64,000 nt of DNA from Ruegeria atlantica (lineage in GTDB: Bacteria; Pseudomonadota; Alphaproteobacteria; Rhodobacterales; Rhodobacteraceae): NCBI RefSeq assembly GCF_001458195.1, contig NZ_CYPU01000039.1, positions 496,093-560,092 on the forward strand, in the 5' to 3' direction. How positions within the stretch are numbered: the first letter of the stretch is position 1; every line of letters starts with the position of its first letter. Positions 62,762-64,000 of the stretch are shown here, in pieces. The notes below the pieces were generated by a model. It ran no database searches and was not told the DNA's origin. It saw only the letters and a program-made list of their open reading frames with translations. Position numbers and translations under genes: made by a program.

Positions 62762-64000
62762 TTGGGGCCGATCATGTGCTCGGGCCGCACGACCGCATCG
62801 AATGTCTCCTCATCAACAAAGCCCAGCGCAATGGCCTCTTCCTTGAGGGTCGTGCCGTTCTTATGCGCCGTTTTGGCGACAGTAGTGGCGTTGTCGTAAC
62901 CGATGGTCGGGGCCAGCGCCGTGACCAGCATCAGGGATTCCTTCATCAGCTTATCGATGCGTGGTTCATTGGCCTTGATGCCCAGCAGCATACGCTCGGT
63001 AAAGCTGTCGGTGGCATCACCCAGCAGCTGAATGGATTGCAGCAGATTGTACGACATCATTGGATTGTAGACGTTCAACTGGAAATGACCCTGTGAGCCA
63101 GCGAACTTCATCGCCGCATCGTTGCCTATTACATGCGCTGCCACCTGAGTCAGCGCTTCGGCCTGTGTTGGGTTCACCTTGCCGGGCATGATCGACGAAC
63201 CTGGCTCATTCTCCGGCAGGATCAACTCACCCAAGCCAGACCGCGGGCCAGAGCCCAGGAACCGGATGTCGTTGGCGATTTTGTAGCAAGAGCCAGCAAT
63301 AGTCGCCAGCGCGCCCGACAGGAAGACCATAGCATCATGGGCGGCAAGCGCTTCGAATTTGTTGGGCGCGGTAACGAAGGGCAGGCCGGTGATGTCAGCC
63401 ATGTTCTTTGCGACGGCCTCATCCCAGCCATCATGCGTGTTCAGACCGGTGCCGACGGCGGTGCCGCCTTGCGCCAGTTCATAGATGCCGGGCATTGCAG
63501 CCTCGACGCGAGCGATCCCTTGGCGGATCTGGTGCGCATAGCCGCCAAACTCCTGTTCCAGCGTCAAAGGGGTCGCATCCTGAGTGTGTGTGCGACCGAT
63601 TTTGATGATGCCCGCGAATTCTTTCGCTTTGGCTTCCAGTGCCGACGCAAATTTTTCGAGCCCGGGCATGAGCACGTCGCGTACGCTCATCGCTGTGGCA
63701 ATATGCATTGCTGTCGGGAAAGTGTCGTTCGACGACTGCCCCATGTTGCAGTGGTCGTTGGGGTGCACCGGTTCTTTTGAACCGATCACACCACCCATGA
63801 TCTCAATCGCGCGGTTTGCGATGACCTCATTCGAGTTCATGTTCGACTGAGTGCCAGAACCGGTTTGCCAAACGACCAGAGGGAAGTTGTCATCGAACTT
63901 GCCTTCAATCACCTCGCTTGCGGCCTGAATGACGGCATCGGCGATCTCAGCATCCAGCTTGCCGATGGCCTTATTCTCCATCGCGCAGGCCTTTTTTATA
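62758..64000 (-). CDS. fumC: Fumarase class II (5' end beyond the window)
   Basis: Hydrates fumarate to malate in the TCA cycle without iron-sulfur cluster. 414 residues are visible; the frame continues to the edge ([15 protein letters not shown]), so ~50 N-terminal residues are missing. Signatures: [35 protein letters not shown] and the superfamily block [19 protein letters not shown] near the middle. First gene of the operon with the chorismate mutase, DUF4169 and RHH genes. Confidence 0.98.
   Translation of the reverse strand, partial: IKKACAMENKAIGKLDAEIADAVIQAASEVIEGKFDDNFPLVVWQTGSGTQSNMNSNEVIANRAIEIMGGVIGSKEPVHPNDHCNMGQSSNDTFPTAMHIATAMSVRDVLMPGLEKFASALEAKAKEFAGIIKIGRTHTQDATPLTLEQEFGGYAHQIRQGIARVEAAMPGIYELAQGGTAVGTGLNTHDGWDEAVAKNMADITGLPFVTAPNKFEALAAHDAMVFLSGALATIAGSCYKIANDIRFLGSGPRSGLGELILPENEPGSSIMPGKVNPTQAEALTQVAAHVIGNDAAMKFAGSQGHFQLNVYNPMMSYNLLQSIQLLGDATDSFTERMLLGIKANEPRIDKLMKESLMLVTALAPTIGYDNATTVAKTAHKNGTTLKEEAIALGFVDEETFDAVVRPEHMIGPK

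Noticed and set aside
1..64000. CRISPR arrays, intact insertion sequences or prophage
   Set aside because: No regularly spaced repeats, intact transposase or integrase, or phage structural genes were seen.

Overview
The window is chromosomal DNA of a marine Rhodobacterales bacterium of the Roseobacter type (Ruegeria/Shimia-like). Several signals agree: an alphaproteobacterial SOS box (GTTC-N7-GTTC) before uvrA, a small PurL with separate PurS and PurQ, the alphaproteobacterial ATP-synthase zeta subunit beside purC, ccm genes carrying a muramidase/holin pair, a class I fructose-bisphosphate aldolase, and a valine-degradation cluster. Most of the window is dense, GC-rich core genome. Genus assignment is inference; the order-level call is fairly safe.

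Layout. 0-6 kb: the end of lon, an APC permease, tRNA-Val and two tRNA-Asp genes, and SOS-regulated uvrA. 6-16 kb: valine catabolism (isobutyryl-CoA dehydrogenase, 3-hydroxyisobutyryl-CoA hydrolase, mmsB, and mmsA with a divergent LysR regulator), interrupted by a GCS2-type ligase, a methyltransferase, a fasciclin protein and an L,D-transpeptidase. 16-25 kb: coaD, two gap paralogues with LacI-type palindromes and an unlisted 47-residue membrane protein, a DUF808 protein, then a lower-GC accessory patch (20.1-23.1 kb) with two decayed genes, a double SpoIIAA-like protein and an outer-membrane protein, then transketolase. 25-33 kb: a coiled-coil protein with zapA and mliC, a bolA-to-grxD operon, purL and a large MscS channel.

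33-45 kb: a LysR gene divergent from a giant indolepyruvate ferredoxin oxidoreductase, an acyltransferase, murI, argC, and ccmE-[endolysin-holin]-ccmF-ccmH. 45-53 kb: a PaaG-like enoyl-CoA hydratase, a betaine-homocysteine methyltransferase-like enzyme, the ATPase zeta subunit, purC, marC, purS, purQ and a DctB/DctD pair. 53-64 kb: rne, tusA, ccdA, a hydrolase/P450 pair, class I aldolase, tag, and a tightly overlapping fumC-chorismate mutase-DUF4169-RHH operon.

The most interesting items are: (i) a likely gene-transfer-agent lysis cassette inside the cytochrome c maturation locus; (ii) a DctD whose AAA+ domain lacks the sigma-54-contacting GAFTGA loop; (iii) matching palindromes before both gap genes and before the aldolase gene, suggesting one central-carbon regulon; (iv) a membrane-anchored hydrolase translationally coupled to a cytochrome P450; (v) a possible small RNA with an anti-Shine-Dalgarno stretch near 33.1 kb; and (vi) the accessory two-gene unit at 21.5-23.1 kb. 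No CRISPR array, intact prophage or intact insertion sequence was seen.
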